A stretch of DNA of 44,349 nt, from assembly GCA_003566715.1 (NCBI GenBank), contig PXCF01000038.1, forward strand, positions 1 through 44,349. Direction: 5' to 3'. The position numbers and the translations under genes were made by a program. The first letter of the stretch is position 1; every line of letters starts with the position of its first letter. The notes under the pieces were generated by a model. The model ran no database searches and was not told the DNA's origin. It saw nothing but the letters and a program-made list of their open reading frames with translations. This DNA is from Cryomorphaceae bacterium (lineage in GTDB: Bacteria; Bacteroidota; Bacteroidia; Flavobacteriales; Schleiferiaceae). Shown here piece after piece: positions 42,991-44,349 of this stretch.

Positions 42991-44127
42991 ATGCGCGCAG
43001 CCCACATAACTAAAATTTGGCTTTTCTCACTATTGATGTGCACAACGTTGGTGGAGGCACAAATCAGTTGGCAAGTCCACGGAGGTGTGTCGACCTTTCG
43101 GCCACACCGTTCAGAGATGCACCTGAGTCAGCGCGGTTTTGGGCACATCGATGCATCACTGATCTATTATCCAAAAGGCAATAAAGCTTGGTCGGCCGAT
43201 AACAAAGCCCCTCGTGTGGGATTGCGTTATGCCTATTTCGCCTTTCCCGATGAGGCCATGGGACAAGCACACGGATTAAACGCCTTCTTGAGCAAGGATT
43301 TTATAAGACGCAACAACTGGAGGTGGTACTGGCAGGCAGGATTTGGTTTGGGGTACCTCACTCGTGTTTACGACGAGACCAATAACCCCCGACAAAATGC
43401 CATCAGTTCAAATCTCAATGTGTACGGCGATGCGCGAATGGGGGTGGCGTATGCATATAGCGGACAAGAGATTCACTTGGGTGTCCTTGCTTTTCACTTT
43501 TCAAATGCGGCCAATAAACTTCCCAACAGCGGTATGAATTTCGTTGGTGCCTATCTGGGTTGGAGTCCAAAAGTCAAGGTCAATAAACCCGAGCTATCGC
43601 CACAAATGCCCGACAAGCGTTATGAATGGTTGTTTGGTTTGAATGCCTGGGCACGTCAAGCATCTCCCGGAAGACCTCATGATTTTGTTTCCAACGGATT
43701 CGTGGAACTCAATAGACGAATGACACCCAGCTACCAATTGGGTTTAGGCGTCAATCTATTTTATGAAGGTTACGAAAAGGCCTATGATCGTTGGGCGAGC
43801 TTCTGGGGCGATGGCGGTCACCCAACCTATGACTGGCAAGAGCTCTTGGCCTCAGGTGTTTACATTAACAACGAATGGATGATGGATCGCTTTTCTACCT
43901 ACTTGCACTTTGGCGTTTACACCCACGGGCACCAGCAAACCATGACAGCCGTTGCCGATTACGGAGATGGGCCATTCGAACACCAAACCGTTTTTATCCG
44001 CTCCGATATTTTCCATCGACTGGGCTTTAGGTACCGATTGACCGATCATTTGACCTGTAATTTATCGATGCTTACGCATTTTTTTAAGGCGCGTTATACG
44101 GAGGTGGGGATTGCGTTGAGGTTGTGA
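42991..44127 (+). CDS. Acyloxyacyl hydrolase, PagL-like lipid A deacylase
   Basis: This 378-residue protein has a signal peptide (about 1-23, [15 protein letters not shown], then QISWQ) and a beta-barrel-like sequence. The motif [19 protein letters not shown] followed by [10 protein letters not shown] resembles the PagL active-site region, in which a His-Ser pair (here His169 and Ser171) removes a 3-O-acyl chain from lipid A. The C-terminal 190 residues, longer than in PagL of proteobacteria, may form a second barrel half as in many Bacteroidota relatives. It is divergent from purL with only 43 bp between the start codons. A repeat block begins 57 bp after the stop. Confidence 0.8.
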   Translation: MRAAHITKIWLFSLLMCTTLVEAQISWQVHGGVSTFRPHRSEMHLSQRGFGHIDASLIYYPKGNKAWSADNKAPRVGLRYAYFAFPDEAMGQAHGLNAFLSKDFIRRNNWRWYWQAGFGLGYLTRVYDETNNPRQNAISSNLNVYGDARMGVAYAYSGQEIHLGVLAFHFSNAANKLPNSGMNFVGAYLGWSPKVKVNKPELSPQMPDKRYEWLFGLNAWARQASPGRPHDFVSNGFVELNRRMTPSYQLGLGVNLFYEGYEKAYDRWASFWGDGGHPTYDWQELLASGVYINNEWMMDRFSTYLHFGVYTHGHQQTMTAVADYGDGPFEHQTVFIRSDIFHRLGFRYRLTDHLTCNLSMLTHFFKARYTEVGIALRL

Positions 44128-44184
44128 TTTTAGATATATAATTTTTTGTTGGTATGTGCGTTTTCGTTTTTTTTTAAAGCGCCT

Positions 44185-44349
44185 TTGTAGAGACGCACGG
44201 CAGTGCGTCTTTATTTCACCACATTTTTTTCACCACATAGGCACATAGAATTGAGACGGAATGTTGCTACGTGTTAAAATAAGAACACATAGGTTAGTCG
44301 CCTTTGGCGACTGGGGAGCAGCCTACGTTATTTGATTTTGGGTTACGCA
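44185..44349. repeat. Long direct repeat, copy B (truncated by window end)
   Basis: This is the same sequence and orientation as 7026-7199, nearly identical, and still matching at the last base of the window. It carries the imperfect form of the palindrome (GCACGGCAGTGC, one change) and the AGTCGCC-TTT-GGCGACT hairpin at 44296-44312. No gene is seen in 44128-44349. Confidence 0.9.

Noticed and set aside
42948-43043. N-terminal extension of PurL to 43043
   Set aside because: The extension is unlike PurL, overlaps the PagL-like gene on the other strand, and contains the TACCTTTG box that probably drives the shorter form.

Overview
The window is chromosomal DNA of a member of the Bacteroidota, most likely the Flavobacteriales. 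Four things point there. There is one protein with a type A and one with a type B (gliding-motility, CHU_C-like) C-terminal sorting domain for the type IX secretion system. Many genes are preceded by a Bacteroidota-type -7 box, TAnnTTTG, with little Shine-Dalgarno signal. There are lineage-typical families: a DUF4175-like coiled-coil protein, a PagL-like acyloxyacyl hydrolase and a patatin-barrel fusion. Short palindromic repeats of a style common in this phylum are also present. The genes look like core chromosomal genes. I see no transposase, integrase, phage gene, CRISPR array or rRNA.

Layout, left to right. 1-3342, minus strand: the 5' part of a glutaryl-CoA-dehydrogenase-type acyl-CoA dehydrogenase, tRNA-Cys, folB and gltX. 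3653-6889, plus: a very large membrane-anchored coiled-coil protein. 6890-7656: a gene-free mosaic of repeats. 7657-9933: a CoA-transferase and an aldo/keto reductase, convergent. 10437-12788: a type IX secretion substrate. 12863-15700: lepA and a PfkB kinase, divergent. 15867-21178, minus: a probable envelope operon of an AsmA-like protein, a CsgG-like lipoprotein and an LPP20-like lipoprotein. 21510-28648, plus: a glutamate-dehydrogenase-family gene broken by an in-frame TAG, nhaD, pdhB, ridA and gcvP. 28872-30974: a second type IX substrate. 31046-35321, minus: tolC-like, efflux adaptor, tsaB and rluB. 35446-39401, plus: uvrC overlapping a patatin-like barrel protein. 39398-42947, minus: purL, a previously unlisted 27-residue membrane ORF and a saccharopine-dehydrogenase-like enzyme. 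42991-44127, plus: a PagL-like deacylase. The right end repeats part of the 6890-7656 mosaic.

The most unusual observations are as follows. A ~120-bp dispersed element occurs three times (1343-1464, 3388-3507, 15745-15862); its arms differ in sequence but keep their pairing, so it looks like a structure-conserved repeat. A glutamate dehydrogenase is interrupted by a single TAG in an otherwise intact frame. A tiny membrane ORF sits between purL and its downstream neighbour. A strong intrinsic terminator lies in a gene-free region upstream of the first type IX substrate. The purL and deacylase promoters face each other within about 35 bp. Promoter, terminator and structure calls were made by eye. 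Family assignments rest on recognised motifs, not on database searches.
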